Source: Eubacteriales bacterium (GTDB lineage: Bacteria; Bacillota; Clostridia; Oscillospirales; Butyricicoccaceae). Taken from it: 64,000 nucleotides of DNA. The translations under genes were made by a program, and so were the position numbers. Below, piece by piece: positions 7,773 to 16,824 of the stretch; the stretch's first letter is position 1; each line of letters begins with the position of its first letter. The notes beneath the pieces were generated by a model. The model searched no databases. It was not told where the DNA came from and saw nothing but the letters and a program-made list of their open reading frames with translations. The stretch is from NCBI GenBank assembly GCA_030539335.1, contig JAUNSG010000007.1:62001-126000 (forward strand), given 5' to 3'.

Positions 7773-7801
7773 TTGCACAAAGCCAAATGGGACGCTATAA
7801 T
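7773..7801 (+). promoter_or_regulatory. Promoter of the tautomerase-DUF1292 operon
   Basis: TTGCAC (7773-7778), 17-base spacer, perfect TATAAT (7796-7801). Confidence 0.8.
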
Positions 7802-7848
7802 AGGAATAACAGAGCTCTGCCACTATGAAAAAAGAAAGGATGAATCCT

Positions 7849-8196
7849 ATGCCATTTATTTCGGTTAACGTAGCAGAAAAACTTCTGCAGGAGCAAAAAG
7901 ATGCCATCAAGATTTCTCTTGGAAAAAACATTTCCCTGCTTCCCGGAAAGACGGAAAAGCAGTTGATGGTTGATGTTTCCGATGGACATGCCCTCTACTT
8001 CGGTGGTCGTCCGCTGTCCAAGGGTGCCTATGTTGATGTCCGTACCTTTGGTGATTCGGATTTTGATTCAAAAAGATTATTTACCCAGTCGATCTATGAA
8101 CTGTTGCGCAACATCTGTGGGATTCAGAAGGATGAACTCTATGTAACCTTCTCCGCTTTTGCTGAATGGGGCACACACGGCATCTTATACAAATAA
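7849..8196 (+). CDS. MIF-family tautomerase
   Basis: The 115-residue protein has the length and layout of macrophage migration inhibitory factor. Starting at ATG 7849 puts proline directly after methionine ('MPFISVNV'), as required for the catalytic Pro1 of the tautomerase superfamily; an AAAGGA lies eight bases upstream. An in-frame ATG at 7825 would bury that proline and is rejected. Other conserved features are the Lys in 'PGKTEKQLMV' and 'ALYFGGRPLSKGAYVDVRTFG'. The family catalyses keto-enol tautomerisation of phenylpyruvate-like compounds; in bacteria the physiological substrate is often unknown. It is followed after 14 bases by a DUF1292 gene in the same operon. Confidence 0.88.
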   Translation: MPFISVNVAEKLLQEQKDAIKISLGKNISLLPGKTEKQLMVDVSDGHALYFGGRPLSKGAYVDVRTFGDSDFDSKRLFTQSIYELLRNICGIQKDELYVTFSAFAEWGTHGILYK

Positions 8197-8210
8197 AGGA
8201 GGAATCGAAA

Positions 8211-8486
8211 ATGGATAACATCCAAGAGATGGATAGTTTGATGACGCTGATGGATGATGACGGCAACGAACAGGAATATGAATTTGTCGATTCCATCGTA
8301 TTTGACAATGCAGAATATGTTGTCCTTCTCCCTGTCGAGGATGTCGACTGTGAAGCTGTGATCCTCGCGGTGGAAACCGATGGTGACATCGAAAACTATG
8401 TCGCAGTGGACGACGAGGACATTCTGAATGGTGTCTATGAAATCTTCAAGGAACGCTTTGCAGATCAACTGGACTTCGTAGACTAA
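8211..8486 (+). CDS. DUF1292 family protein, second copy
   Basis: A 91-residue acidic protein with the pattern 'LMTLMDDDGNEQEYEFVDSI', 'AEYVVLLPVED' and 'VDDEDILNGVYEIFKERF', matching the copy at 5609-5899 in layout but diverged in sequence. I start at the ATG at 8211, preceded by AAAGGAGG, not at an upstream in-frame codon inside the tautomerase gene. It is co-transcribed with the MIF-type tautomerase and followed by a long hairpin terminator. Function unknown. Confidence 0.87.
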   Translation: MDNIQEMDSLMTLMDDDGNEQEYEFVDSIVFDNAEYVVLLPVEDVDCEAVILAVETDGDIENYVAVDDEDILNGVYEIFKERFADQLDFVD

Positions 8487-8506
8487 ACCCACAACAACAA
8501 TCAAAG

Positions 8507-8557
8507 AAAAATCTGACCAAAAACAGTGTGTATTCCTGTTTCACGGTCAGATTTTTT
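8507..8557. terminator. Shared terminator between convergent genes
   Basis: Outer stem AAAAATCTGACC/GGTCAGATTTTT with an inner AAACAG/CTGTTT stem; T runs on both strands serve the DUF1292 gene and the LacI regulator. Confidence 0.85.
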
Positions 8558-8570
8558 GTTTTCATGTCTG

Positions 8571-9572
8571 TTATCCTTCTTTTTCCACCGGTCGTACGGT
8601 TTCCTGATCGACCACATCAAATCCCATTTTCAGCTTTTTCTTCATGTCAATTCCCGTCTGGATCATCTTAATCAGCATATCGGCCCCTTCAACCCCTGTC
8701 GATTTATAGAACAGATGTGCCGTCGTCAAATGCGGTTCGATGATCTCTGTCATACGCGAATGCCCAATCCCGGTGATCGCCACATCCTTCGGAATGCATT
8801 TTCCGATTCCCTTCAGATACTGCATCGCGCCGATGGCAATGGTATCCGTCGCACAAAAGATCCCATCCGTATCCGGCGCCTGTTCCATCAACCGCTGTGC
8901 CGCATCGTATCCGGTCTCCAACGTAAATTCGGAAAGGACCAACCGGTCCGGTTCCGGCTCCAGGCCATGCTTCCGGAGCGCATCGTCAAATCCGCGCCGC
9001 CGCTCTGCACCGGCTGCTTTATCCTCCTGCGTGACAAAGATCCCCCCCACTTTGCGGCAGCCGCTGTCCAGCATTCGAGTGGTCATGTCCATGGCAGCGC
9101 CATAGTCGTCATGGAAGACACAGGAATATGCCTCCGCCCGCTGTCCCAGAATGACAATCGGTACCTCCAACTGGCTCAGCAGCTCGTCATGCGCCTTGGT
9201 GAAAATCGTCGCGATAAAAATGATCCCCTCCAGATCATCCTGTAAAAACGAGCGCAAATATAAAATTTCCTTTTCAATGCTGTTTTCCGTATTGGCCAAC
9301 AGCATCCGATAGCCTTCCCGATTGAGAACCTGTGAAATGCCCGCGACAATGCGTGAAATGCTCTCGGAATGGATTTTCGGAAGGATGACACCGATCGTCT
9401 TTTTCTTCGCCTGTACGATCGCCTGCGAAGAACGGTTTGGAACATAACCGGTTTCCGCCACTACCTTGCGGATTTTCTCCTTCTTTTCCTCACTGACATA
9501 GCCATGATTAAAATAGCGCGATACACAGGCTTTGGATACCCCTGCACGCTTAGCAATTTCTGTTACCGTCAT
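8571..9572 (-). CDS. LacI/GalR-family transcriptional regulator
   Basis: A 333-residue regulator with the classical N-terminal helix-turn-helix 'VTEIAKRAGVSKACVSRYFN' (residues 2-21) and hinge helix, then a periplasmic-binding-protein-like sensor domain (about 60-330). The 'ACVSRYFN' recognition helix departs from the usual 'ATVSRVLN'. No sugar operon is adjacent on the same strand: upstream and divergent is the MacAB-like exporter operon, so targets may be elsewhere. Its promoter (9596-9624) puts the start site only about 17 bases before the start codon. Confidence 0.92.
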   Translation of the reverse strand: MTVTEIAKRAGVSKACVSRYFNHGYVSEEKKEKIRKVVAETGYVPNRSSQAIVQAKKKTIGVILPKIHSESISRIVAGISQVLNREGYRMLLANTENSIEKEILYLRSFLQDDLEGIIFIATIFTKAHDELLSQLEVPIVILGQRAEAYSCVFHDDYGAAMDMTTRMLDSGCRKVGGIFVTQEDKAAGAERRRGFDDALRKHGLEPEPDRLVLSEFTLETGYDAAQRLMEQAPDTDGIFCATDTIAIGAMQYLKGIGKCIPKDVAITGIGHSRMTEIIEPHLTTAHLFYKSTGVEGADMLIKMIQTGIDMKKKLKMGFDVVDQETVRPVEKEG

Positions 9573-9595
9573 TGGTTCTCCCTCCCTCTCTATGT

Positions 9596-9624
9596 ATTGT
9601 AACAGATTTCATATCGTGTGCCAA
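9596..9624 (-). promoter_or_regulatory. Promoter of the LacI-family regulator gene
   Basis: TTGGCA (9619-9624), 17-base spacer, TACAAT (9596-9601) on the minus strand. Confidence 0.75.
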
Positions 9625-9766
9625 TTATTAATTTTCCCCCTTCGTTGGTTCCTCCTACAGGACATAAAATTTCCTCAGGAAAAACACAGGTTAGCCATCT
9701 GTTCGGTACCAGAAAATCACAAAGAATTATTATACTGTCTGTGTATCACACTAGGAGGAACAACCA

Positions 9767-11731
9767 ATGGCACATCTCAAACGTATACCGGCAGCAATGC
9801 GGAAATTTCCCTGGCGAAAAAAACGCTTTTGGGCAGCACTGATTGCAATCATCCTTATCCTTGTTATCGCACGCATATTGTATGTGCGGAAGCAGGCCAA
9901 CGAACGGGCCTCCAGTCCGGCTGCAAGCGTGCAGAGCGCACAGGCGGCGCTTGACACCATTACCAATACCGTAGATGGAAGCGGTACACTGGAGGCTGCT
10001 GAGACCGTAGATGTCACAATACCTACCGGTATTACCATTAAGACCGTCCTGGTGGAAAGTGGCGATGCCGTAACCAAAGGACAAAAGCTGGCGAAGCTGG
10101 ATAAGACATCCATCACCAGCGCACTGGTTGAAATCGAAGCAAGCATTTCGTCCATAGAAGACCAGTTGGATGATGACGATGATCTTTCCGATTTGGAAAT
10201 CGAAAACCTGGAAAATCAACTGGCAGAATTGGAAAGCGAACAAGAGGAACTGGAGGAGTTGTACGAAAACCCGGTCATTACAGCCACTGCTGCCGGCATT
10301 ATTGCAAGCGTAAACGTCTCTGCCGACAGCGAAGTGAGCCAAAACACAGGCAGCTCCAATGCGTCGGAGAGCAGTGCAAGCGAAATGGCGGCCTCCAGCA
10401 CCAGCAGCGCTTCCCTTGTTTTGCTGTCCAACACCAATTCTGCAACGGATACAGATACATCGGCTGTCATGGCCCAACTTGCAGAACAGGTCGATGCGGA
10501 AGAAGAAACCTCGGAGGACAGCGCCTCCGTCGAAGAGACATCGGATGCCGTCGCGGCAGAGACTCTGACCACCATTGCTTTTTCCAATTTTTATATTGAG
10601 CAGCCGGTATTGGGAGAGTCCCTGCAAACAGCTGTTTCGGATACCACATCGTACACCGGGACGATTTCCTGGAGCCCGGACGACAGTACTGCACAGGCTG
10701 CAACCGCTTATACAGCAACTGTCGTTCTGACCGCGAAAAGTGGTTATGTGTTCTCTTCGTCCGAAAGTCCTTCCCAGCAATCCAGCACCACCGATTGGAA
10801 GGTCGTTGTCTCCGATTCCGGCGAGACGATGACCATCACAGCACAATTTTCAAAGACAGCGGAAGCCTCTGCTTCGGACAATGACACCGGCACCGCCTCC
10901 AGCAGCACGGAAAATTCCACTTCCTCTGGAACCACAGGAAATTCCAATGCCTCTGCCACAGACAGTACAGGCAGTTCCGGTTCCAGCAGCCAGGCATCCG
11001 GCCAGACTTCTTCTGCGGCTTCCTCTTCCAGCGGCGGGACGACGGGAACTTCCTCTTCCAGTAGCGATACCACCGGCAGCGGAACAACCTCTGCATCATA
11101 TAGCCAGAGCGAAGCCACTGCATTCACCATTCAGACGCAGGAGGATGTCCTTGTATCCATCAGTGTGGATGAACTGGATATCTTATCCGTGGCAGAAGGG
11201 CAAACGGCTGTGATCACACTGGATGCCATTGAGGGGGAAGAATTCGAAGGGACGATCACGAACGTGTCTAACACGGCTTCTTCCAGCAGCAGTAGTGCGA
11301 AATATACGGTAGAAATCACGCTGCCGATGGAGGATGATATGCGCCTCGGCATGACGGCTTCCGCCACCATCGAGGTCGAAAGCGCAAAAAATGTCGTAAC
11401 TATCCCGATGACCGCACTACAGGAGCGCGGAGACGACATCTTTGTCTATACCGAACAGGATGCCGATGGCAATCTATCTGGAGAGACGGTGGTCGAAACC
11501 GGACTTTCGAATGGAACAACGGTAGAAATCACCAGCGGCCTTTCAGAGGGAGATACCGTATATTATACCCGCACCGACAGCGAGGACACCGACAGCAGCT
11601 CCGACTTCTTTGGCGGTGGTGGCGAAATGCCATCCGGCGACGGAATGCCAAGCGACAACGGCGGCGGTAATGGCGGCGGCAATGGTGGCGGCGGTGATAT
11701 GCCATCCGGCGGCCCGGGCGGCGGAATGTAA
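9767..11731 (+). CDS. MacA/HlyD-type efflux adaptor with inserted Ser/Thr-rich and repeat domain
   Basis: A 654-residue adaptor for the ABC exporter encoded next. A basic N-terminus and one membrane helix (about residues 22-40) anchor it; the first lipoyl half 'VDGSGTLEAAETVDVTIPTG' is near residues 67-90, an acidic coiled coil runs at about 120-165, and the barrel/lipoyl halves return at about 450-610 ('IEVESAKNVVTIPMTALQERG'). Between them (about 185-445) sits a long low-complexity Ser/Thr/Ala-rich insertion containing a repeat-like unit with 'YTGTISWSP' and 'LTAKSGYVFSSS', which is unusual for MacA. The C-terminus is a Gly/Met/Pro-rich tail. An AGGAGGAA ribosome binding site precedes the ATG. 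Length is almost twice the usual 350-400 residues. Confidence 0.88.
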   Translation: MAHLKRIPAAMRKFPWRKKRFWAALIAIILILVIARILYVRKQANERASSPAASVQSAQAALDTITNTVDGSGTLEAAETVDVTIPTGITIKTVLVESGDAVTKGQKLAKLDKTSITSALVEIEASISSIEDQLDDDDDLSDLEIENLENQLAELESEQEELEELYENPVITATAAGIIASVNVSADSEVSQNTGSSNASESSASEMAASSTSSASLVLLSNTNSATDTDTSAVMAQLAEQVDAEEETSEDSASVEETSDAVAAETLTTIAFSNFYIEQPVLGESLQTAVSDTTSYTGTISWSPDDSTAQAATAYTATVVLTAKSGYVFSSSESPSQQSSTTDWKVVVSDSGETMTITAQFSKTAEASASDNDTGTASSSTENSTSSGTTGNSNASATDSTGSSGSSSQASGQTSSAASSSSGGTTGTSSSSSDTTGSGTTSASYSQSEATAFTIQTQEDVLVSISVDELDILSVAEGQTAVITLDAIEGEEFEGTITNVSNTASSSSSSAKYTVEITLPMEDDMRLGMTASATIEVESAKNVVTIPMTALQERGDDIFVYTEQDADGNLSGETVVETGLSNGTTVEITSGLSEGDTVYYTRTDSEDTDSSSDFFGGGGEMPSGDGMPSDNGGGNGGGNGGGGDMPSGGPGGGM

Positions 11732-11751
11732 CCATAGAAAGGAGCAGCAAG

Positions 11752-12423
11752 ATGATTCGTTTTCAAAATGTTTCAAAAATCTATTCTATGGGGGAGGAAA
11801 AAGTATACGCTCTCGACCATGCCAACCTCCACATCCATGAAGGAGAATTCGTCAGCATCATCGGTCCATCGGGAAGTGGAAAGTCGACCCTGATGAACAT
11901 CATAGGCTGTCTGGACACCGCAGACGAGGGCGAATATCTGCTCGACGGCCAACCCATCGGTTCCTACTCTGAGAGGCAGCTCACCCGTATCCGCAGCAAA
12001 AAAATCGGTTTTATCTTCCAGAGCTTTCATCTGATCAGCAATCTCACCGCAGAAGAAAATGTCGAACTTCCGCTGATTTATCAGAGGGTCGGAGGAAAGG
12101 AGCGCCGTGCACGGGTAAAAGAAGCCCTGGAACGCGTCCAGCTCTATGCACGAAGAACACATCTTCCCAATCAGCTCTCCGGTGGCCAGCAGCAGCGCGT
12201 GGCAATCGCCCGCGCCATCGCCGCCAGACCCAGTCTGTTCCTTGCGGATGAGCCGACAGGAAATCTGGATTCCAAAACCGGTGTGCAGATTATGAGTCTG
12301 TTTCATGAGCTGCATCAAAAGGGAAATACCATCGTGCTAATCACGCACGACGAATCGGTTGCGGTGCAGGCCGAACGCAGCATCCGCATCCACGACGGAC
12401 ATGTGGATGAGGCGGTGCTATGA
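11752..12423 (+). CDS. ABC transporter ATPase, MacB/LolD-type
   Basis: A 223-residue ATPase with Walker A 'GPSGSGKST' (near residue 40), signature '[14 protein letters not shown]', Walker B '[13 protein letters not shown]' and the H-loop 'VLITHD'. The 'ADEPTGNLD' form is typical of the MacB/FtsE/LolD branch. It pairs with the FtsX-like permease, whose start overlaps its stop codon by four bases (ATGA), and with the adaptor 20 bases upstream. Likely exports a peptide, antimicrobial or lipid; the substrate is not evident. Confidence 0.95.
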   Translation: MIRFQNVSKIYSMGEEKVYALDHANLHIHEGEFVSIIGPSGSGKSTLMNIIGCLDTADEGEYLLDGQPIGSYSERQLTRIRSKKIGFIFQSFHLISNLTAEENVELPLIYQRVGGKERRARVKEALERVQLYARRTHLPNQLSGGQQQRVAIARAIAARPSLFLADEPTGNLDSKTGVQIMSLFHELHQKGNTIVLITHDESVAVQAERSIRIHDGHVDEAVL

Positions 12424-13601
12424 TTTTTCTATCCTTTAAAATGGCCATCAAGTCCATCTGTTCCAACAAGCTCCGCTCTTTTTTGACGATGCTCGGCATC
12501 ATCATCGGCGTGGTTTCTCTGGTCGTACTGGTCTCCCTGGCCAACGGAGCCACAGGCAGTATCACCGATTCGATCAGTTCACTGGGAAGCAATTTTCTGA
12601 CCGTGACGATTTCCGACGATCATAATGCCCCACTGTATCTGGAAGATCTCTCCGAGCTCACGGAACTGGATGCCATTGATTGTGCCGCACCGACATCGGA
12701 AGTCTCTGCGACGGCTTCCAGCTCCTATGCCGAAGAAACGACGTCTATCATTGGAACGACCGCGGCGTATGCCTCCATCCGTGGTCTGGAGCTGACCACA
12801 GGACGGTTTCTGATGCGTCCGGACAATGACAATCATACCAATGTTGCGGTCATCAGCGCAGATCTGGCAACGGAGGTCATGGGCCGGATCAATGTCGTCG
12901 GGGAATCCATCCAACTGGACGGGCGGGAATTTCAGATTATTGGCGTGTTAACAGAGGATTCTTCTTCCCTTACCTCATCCTCAGAGGACAGTGAATCCTT
13001 TCAGGCCTACATCCCTTATACCTCACTCATCCGCCTGTCGGACAGCACCAGCAGAAAAATAACGACATTCTGTGTCTCTGCGGAAGACGACAACATGGAT
13101 GCAGCAGAGGCCGCTATGGAGGCATTTCTGCTCGACCGCTTTGACGACGATGAAGATGCCTATACGCTGTTCAATCAATCGTCCATTGCCGAGGCAATGG
13201 ATAGCGTCACCAATACACTCGCCCTGCTTTTGGGCGGCATCGCCGGGATTTCCCTGCTTGTCGGCGGTATCGGCATCATGAATATTATGCTGGTCTCCGT
13301 AGCAGAGCGGACGCGGGAAATCGGCATCCGCAAAGCAATCGGCGCCGGACGCCGTGTGATCATGCTGCAATTTCTCATGGAGGCTCTGATGGTGAGCCTG
13401 ATCGGTTGCCTGATCGGGATCGGCATTTCCTGGGCGATATTGCAGGCGATCAATATCATCGGCAATCTCTCCTATCCGATGTCCCCCGGTGTCGCCTTGC
13501 TTTCCATCGCGTTCTCGCTGGGTATCGGCGTGCTGTTTGGCAGTTATCCCGCCAACAAAGCCGCAAAAATGGACCCGATCCATGCCTTGCGTTTTTCCTA
13601 A
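12420..13601 (+). CDS. FtsX-like ABC permease (MacB-type)
   Basis: A 393-residue permease of the MacB type: N-terminal membrane helix (about 20-42), a large extracytoplasmic MacB-PCD domain (about 45-265, here acidic and Ser-rich), then three helices (about 270-295, 320-350 and 360-380). The motif 'GGIGIMNIMLVSVAERTREIGIRKAIGA' lies at the third-last helix boundary and is characteristic of the family. Overlaps the ATPase gene by four bases. Followed by an intrinsic terminator, completing a three-gene exporter operon. Confidence 0.94.
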   Translation: MIFLSFKMAIKSICSNKLRSFLTMLGIIIGVVSLVVLVSLANGATGSITDSISSLGSNFLTVTISDDHNAPLYLEDLSELTELDAIDCAAPTSEVSATASSSYAEETTSIIGTTAAYASIRGLELTTGRFLMRPDNDNHTNVAVISADLATEVMGRINVVGESIQLDGREFQIIGVLTEDSSSLTSSSEDSESFQAYIPYTSLIRLSDSTSRKITTFCVSAEDDNMDAAEAAMEAFLLDRFDDDEDAYTLFNQSSIAEAMDSVTNTLALLLGGIAGISLLVGGIGIMNIMLVSVAERTREIGIRKAIGAGRRVIMLQFLMEALMVSLIGCLIGIGISWAILQAINIIGNLSYPMSPGVALLSIAFSLGIGVLFGSYPANKAAKMDPIHALRFS

Positions 13602-13610
13602 AATCGATTC

Positions 13611-13648
13611 ATCCCCCTGCCTTTCCCAAAAAGGCCAGGGGGATTTTC
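13611..13648 (+). terminator. Terminator of the MacAB-like operon
   Basis: Stem ATCCCCCTG.CTTT / AAGG.CAGGGGGAT with one mismatch, followed by TTTT. Confidence 0.75.
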
Positions 13649-13742
13649 CATATATTCTTTGGTATTTTCCTTTCGCGTCCGAAATAGCTTTACGATAGGA
13701 GAAAATTTCGGATTGTCCCCCCACCTGACAGGAGGTTTTGTT

Positions 13743-14441
13743 ATGATGTTCTCTGCTGCGGCTGCTCTTTTTTTCGGCGCAGCCTTTTGCATTCTCCGCG
13801 TCACTTCAGCCACAGGCTCCTTTCCCCACCCGCTCTCCGCCGCACAGGAAGCCGAGCTGCTGGAAAAAACAAAAAATGGTGACCTGACAGCACGCAACAA
13901 ACTGGTGGAGCACAACCTCCGTCTGGTTGCACATATTGTCAAAAAATATTACTCCGCCGGGGAAGATCCCGATGACCTGATCTCCATCGGCACCATTGGT
14001 CTCATCAAGGGAATCTCCACCTTTGATCCATCCAAAAAAGTAAAACTCGCCACCTATGCCTCCCGTTGTATTGAAAACGAAATCCTCATGTATTTTCGCT
14101 CGATAAAAAAGCTGACCCGTGAGGTTTCTCTGGATGAGCCAATCGATCAGGGCAGTGACAACGCCAATCTCTCCCTCATCGATGTGCTCAGCAGCGAGGA
14201 TGATTCTCTGGAGCGGGTGGAAAACAGCGACCGTTATGCGATGCTGTTTCACTGTCTGCACACTGCACTCGACAGCCGGGAGCGGGATATCCTGATCCTT
14301 CGCTATGGTCTCTCTGGAAAGCTTCCCCTGACCCAGCGCGAGGTCGCCGCCCAAAGGGGAATCTCCCGTTCCTATATCTCCCGTCTGGAAAAGCGCGCGA
14401 TACAAAAACTGTCCGCCGCAATGAACCCGGAGCAGCAATAG
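13743..14441 (+). CDS. sigK: Late mother-cell sporulation sigma factor K
   Basis: A 232-residue sigma-70-family factor. A hydrophobic N-terminus (about residues 1-22) matches the cleaved pro-sequence of sigma-K; then 'LVEHNLRLVAHIVKKYY' (region 2.1), 'DDLISIGTIGLIKGISTFDPSK' (region 2.2-2.3, written here in part), 'LATYASRCIENEIL', and region 4 'TQREVAAQRGISRSYISRLEKRA'. The gene is continuous, so it needs no skin-type excision. The start at 13743 follows an AGGAGG by seven bases; the next codon is also ATG. Its presence implies endospore formation. No spoIVF neighbour is in the window. Confidence 0.95.
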   Translation: MMFSAAAALFFGAAFCILRVTSATGSFPHPLSAAQEAELLEKTKNGDLTARNKLVEHNLRLVAHIVKKYYSAGEDPDDLISIGTIGLIKGISTFDPSKKVKLATYASRCIENEILMYFRSIKKLTREVSLDEPIDQGSDNANLSLIDVLSSEDDSLERVENSDRYAMLFHCLHTALDSRERDILILRYGLSGKLPLTQREVAAQRGISRSYISRLEKRAIQKLSAAMNPEQQ

Positions 14442-14452
14442 CCGGTATACAA

Positions 14453-14539
14453 AATGAGAGACGGCAATGTACGGATCTCCCATCGCCGGATGTCAAATCC
14501 GGCGGTTGGAAACGCGCTCTGCCGTCCCTCTTTTTTATC
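14453..14539 (+). terminator. Elaborate terminator structure after sigK
   Basis: Outer stem GAGACGGCA/TGCCGTCCCTC ending in TTTTTT, with an internal hairpin CGCCGGAT-GTCA-AATCCGGCG. The multi-branched shape (about 85 nt) is larger than an ordinary terminator. It overlaps the last codon of tex on the other strand. Confidence 0.6.
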
Positions 14540-16718
14540 TTTCTTTTCGTTTTTCGCTCCCGCGCGCCTGTTTTATGGAAAGCCCTATTCGCTTCTTCTT
14601 TTCATCAACGCTGAGAACAACAACCTTTACAACATCTCCGACACGGAGAACCTCCGACGGATGGCGGAGAAACCGGTCAGAAATTTCTGAAATATGCACC
14701 AATCCATCCTGATGTACGCCGATATCCACGAACGCTCCAAAATCAATGACATTGCGGACCGTACCAGTCAGCTCCATTCCGGGCTTGAGATCCTTTAGCT
14801 CCATGATGTCATCCGAACGCAGAATTGGCTGCGGCAGTTCATCGCGCGGATCGCGTCCGGGCTTGAGCAATTCCTTTACAATGTCATCCAGGGTCGCCCG
14901 TCCCACACCGCACTGCTCCGCAACCCGATCTGGATCGCGTGCTTTCAGTTTCAGCGGCAGCGTCACAATGTTCCCCTCTGCCACGTCCGACAGCGTGAAT
15001 CCGCAAAGCTCCAGCAGCTTGTTCGCCGCGTCATAGGATTCCGGATGCACGCCCGTGTGATCCAGTACATTTTTACTCTCCGGCACACGCAGGAAGCCTG
15101 CACACTGCTGGAATGCCTTGGGGCCGAGCTTTTGTACCTTGAGCAATTGCTTTCTGGTCGTAAATGCCCCGTTTTCCTCGCGATAGGCCGCAATATTTTT
15201 CGCTGTCACCGCCGTAAGCCCTGCGACATGCCGAAGGAGCGACGGCGAAGCGGTATTGACATCCACGCCAACCTGGTTGACACAGTCCTCCACGACACCG
15301 CCGAGCGATTCATCCAGCCGCTTCTGCGGCATATCATGCTGATACTGTCCCACACCGATCGCCTTCGGATCGATTTTCACCAGCTCTGCCAGGGGATCCT
15401 GCAAGCGGCGGGCGATGGAGACTGCCGAGCGCAAATTGACATCATATTGTGGGAATTCTTCTGCGGCCAACGGGGAGGCGGAATAGACCGATGCCCCGGA
15501 CTCATTGACAACCATGTAGGTTACCTGTCTCCCCTCTGCACTGCACTCCCGAATCAGCTCGATTGCCATCGCTTCGGTTTCACGGCTTGCGGTTCCGTTT
15601 CCAATCGCCAGATGCTGTACACGGTGTTTCTTAATGCTGCGCTTCAGCTCCGCAATGCACTCTCTGCGCTTCCGGTCACTGAATGTTGGGTATACGACCA
15701 TTGTATCCAGCACCTTGCCGATCTCATCAATGACCGCAACCTTACAGCCATGCGCATAACCGGGATCCAATCCCATGATTACCTTCCCGCGCACCGGCGG
15801 CTGCATGAGCAGTGGGCGCAGGTTCAATGCAAAATTGTGGATGGCGCCCTCTGCGGCGGAGTCTGTCAGCATCGAACGGATTTCACGCTCCATGGATGGG
15901 AACAGCAGCCGATTCCAACTGTCCTCTGCCGCCGTCATAACGAAGGCTCCACAGCTTGTCTTTCCCCGAACCATCCGGCGGCGAATCGCGGATAAGGCGC
16001 GCTCCGTATCCGGTTCGATTGAAACCTTCAAAAAGCCTTCCTTTTCTCCACGATTGATCGCCAATACCTGGTGACCCTGCAAACGACGAACGGGATGAGA
16101 AAATTCATAGTACTGATGATAGACCGAGTCCTCCTCCTTTGCCGCAGTGACAGTCAGCTGCGCTGTCTTCTGAAGCTGTTCGCGCAAATCGCTGCGAATA
16201 TCCGCATTGTCGGAAATCATCTCCGCCAAAATGTCCGAAGCGCCGTTCAGCGCCTCTTCCACGGTCTCCACGCCCTTCTCTGCATCCACAAATGCGCTTG
16301 CCAGATGCGAAGGTTCTGCCGACGGCACCTGTAGTAAAATCTTCATCGCCAGCGGCTCCAGGCCCTTTTCCTTGGCCATCGAGGCGCGTGTCCGGCGCTT
16401 TTGCTTATATGGCCGGTACAGATCCTCCACCACCGCGAGCGTTTCCGCCTGGTCAATCGCCTGTGCCAATTCCGGTGTCAGGCGCTCCCCAATTGCGTTT
16501 TTGACCTCCTGCTTGCGCGCTTCCAACCCGCGCAGGTAGTTCAAACGATCCACCAGCGCACGCAGTGTCGTATCGTCCATACCTCCATGCATTTCTTTGC
16601 GGTATCGCGCAATAAACGGAATGGTATTCCCCTCGTCAATCAGCTGCACGACATTTTCTACGCAGCGCACAGGCTGCCCGAGTTCTTTGGCCAGTGTATG
16701 CAAAATGGAATCCATCAT
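14535..16718 (-). CDS. tex: Tex-family S1 RNA-binding protein
   Basis: A 727-residue protein with the full Tex layout: N-terminal helical domain ('IPFIARYRKEMHGGMDDTTLR' region near residues 35-55, given here in part), a YqgF/RNase-H-like domain ('VIMGLDPGYAHGCKVAVID', about 320-340), a helix-hairpin-helix domain (about 490-560, 'LLRHVAGLTAVTAKNI') and a C-terminal S1 domain (about 640-712). Tex is implicated in transcription and RNA metabolism and tolerance to stress. The start at 16718 follows AGGAG by seven bases; the upstream in-frame extension lacks family similarity. Promoter at 16750-16777. Confidence 0.95.
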   Translation of the reverse strand: MMDSILHTLAKELGQPVRCVENVVQLIDEGNTIPFIARYRKEMHGGMDDTTLRALVDRLNYLRGLEARKQEVKNAIGERLTPELAQAIDQAETLAVVEDLYRPYKQKRRTRASMAKEKGLEPLAMKILLQVPSAEPSHLASAFVDAEKGVETVEEALNGASDILAEMISDNADIRSDLREQLQKTAQLTVTAAKEEDSVYHQYYEFSHPVRRLQGHQVLAINRGEKEGFLKVSIEPDTERALSAIRRRMVRGKTSCGAFVMTAAEDSWNRLLFPSMEREIRSMLTDSAAEGAIHNFALNLRPLLMQPPVRGKVIMGLDPGYAHGCKVAVIDEIGKVLDTMVVYPTFSDRKRRECIAELKRSIKKHRVQHLAIGNGTASRETEAMAIELIRECSAEGRQVTYMVVNESGASVYSASPLAAEEFPQYDVNLRSAVSIARRLQDPLAELVKIDPKAIGVGQYQHDMPQKRLDESLGGVVEDCVNQVGVDVNTASPSLLRHVAGLTAVTAKNIAAYREENGAFTTRKQLLKVQKLGPKAFQQCAGFLRVPESKNVLDHTGVHPESYDAANKLLELCGFTLSDVAEGNIVTLPLKLKARDPDRVAEQCGVGRATLDDIVKELLKPGRDPRDELPQPILRSDDIMELKDLKPGMELTGTVRNVIDFGAFVDIGVHQDGLVHISEISDRFLRHPSEVLRVGDVVKVVVLSVDEKKKRIGLSIKQARGSEKRKER

Positions 16719-16749
16719 CCCAATTCTCCTTTGTGTCAGACTGCTTCTT

Positions 16750-16777
16750 ATTGTACCACATTTTCTCTTAATTTCAA
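16750..16777 (-). promoter_or_regulatory. Promoter of tex
   Basis: TTGAAA (16772-16777), 16-base spacer, TACAAT (16750-16755) on the minus strand. Confidence 0.7.
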
Positions 16778-16781
16778 AACA

Positions 16782-16813
16782 CAAAGCACCTGCCGGTCCC
16801 GGCAAGTGCTTTG
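16782..16813 (-). terminator. Terminator of the NSS transporter gene
   Basis: CAAAGCAC.TGCCGG with CCGGCA.GTGCTTTG, each arm with one bulged or mismatched base, followed by a T-rich tract on the minus strand. Confidence 0.7.
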
Positions 16814-16824
16814 CTGTTCTTAAC

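Noticed and set aside
7825..8196. Longer 123-residue form of the tautomerase
   Set aside because: It would place eight residues before the catalytic proline; the ATG at 7849 has its own ribosome binding site.
13743..14441. Possible skin-type interruption of sigK
   Set aside because: The frame is continuous from pro-sequence to region 4, and no recombinase gene is nearby.
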